Shown here: piece after piece, positions 63,894-64,000 of the stretch
Position numbering within the stretch: position 1 is the stretch's first letter
Layout of the letters: every line of letters starts with the position of its first letter
Origin: Victivallales bacterium
Lineage (GTDB): Bacteria; Verrucomicrobiota; Lentisphaeria; Oligosphaerales; Oligosphaeraceae
Reading direction: 5' to 3'
DNA length: 64,000 nucleotides
Assembly: GCA_017535315.1 (NCBI GenBank)
Contig: JAFXUD010000039.1
Span: 36,322 to 100,321 of the forward strand
Notes under the pieces: generated by a model
The model's input: only the letters and a program-made list of their open reading frames with translations
Database searches by the model: none
What the model was told of the DNA's origin: nothing
Position numbers and translations under genes: made by a program

Positions 63894-64000
63894 AGTATCA
63901 ACACATCCAATTTACCTCTATAATCTAACCGCCTTATCTTTTTTTTCTATTATCCCCTGTCCATTTCTGTTTTTTTTTTAGCGCATAATTCAACATTACC

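Overview
The window looks like a chromosomal segment of a Gram-negative member of the PVC superphylum, most likely Lentisphaerota (Victivallales-like). The pointers are three type IV prepilin-like proteins with an H-X9-DG C-terminal motif next to sugar genes, LacI-type regulators paired with secreted glycosidases, sigma-54 style promoters, an RND efflux system with a lipoprotein outer-membrane factor, and a lipobox protein. The taxonomic call is inference from gene content only; no rRNA is present.

Layout. 1-6.2 kb: a minus-strand run rodA, lepB, a small membrane-anchored protein, hflX and a GT4 glycosyltransferase, then the 5' part of a GH2 beta-mannosidase with its own tandem palindromic operator. 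6.5-9.3 kb: a zinc-ribbon Ser/Thr kinase, a sugar phosphate isomerase/epimerase-like protein and a CBM9-like lipoprotein. 9.3-14.5 kb: tRNA-Met(CAU), a DUF4126 protein, a prepilin-like protein, TerD and a calcium P-type ATPase. 14.9-18.9 kb: sbcD-sbcC. 19.3-32.4 kb: an accessory island (below). 32.5-40.3 kb: a GH42-like glycosidase, a GHL10-like multidomain protein and a heparinase II/III-like lyase. 40.4-46.2 kb: an RND efflux operon. 46.4-59.9 kb: a PHP protein and two diverged copies of a LacI - prepilin - secreted glycosidase module. 59.9-63.7 kb: a hybrid sensor kinase with two periplasmic solute-binding domains.

The strongest candidate for an undescribed system is the 20.2-32.4 kb island. 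Three sequences with perfect -24/-12 spacing (GG-N10-GC, all starting TTGGCA and ending TTGC) sit exactly where promoters are needed: one before a DnaQ-like exonuclease plus a sigma-54 AAA+ activator, and a back-to-back pair in the 262-bp divergent gap between two operons. The left-going operon encodes a tandem AAA+ ATPase, a MoxR-like ATPase, a metallopeptidase-like/VWA protein, an ankyrin-like protein and a TPR-like protein. The right-going operon encodes two unfamiliar proteins and a soluble FtsK-like translocase. The activator has a degenerate DHH-phosphoesterase-like N-terminus in place of a normal receiver domain, so it may sense a nucleotide or nucleic-acid breakdown product and switch on the whole set. 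This reads as an inducible NTP-driven stress or conflict response.

A second theme is carbohydrate use. The duplicated LacI paralogues carry different residues (Arg versus Gln) at the position equivalent to LacI Tyr17, and their promoter-proximal palindromes differ by the matching G:C versus A:T base pair. The first glycosidase gene is preceded by seven tandem heptamers that contain the operator half-site. The secreted glycosidases share two conserved Glu motifs with the cytoplasmic-looking enzyme at 32.5 kb.

The window also carries several families of short inverted-repeat elements. One family (four copies) has three stems with compensatory base changes.
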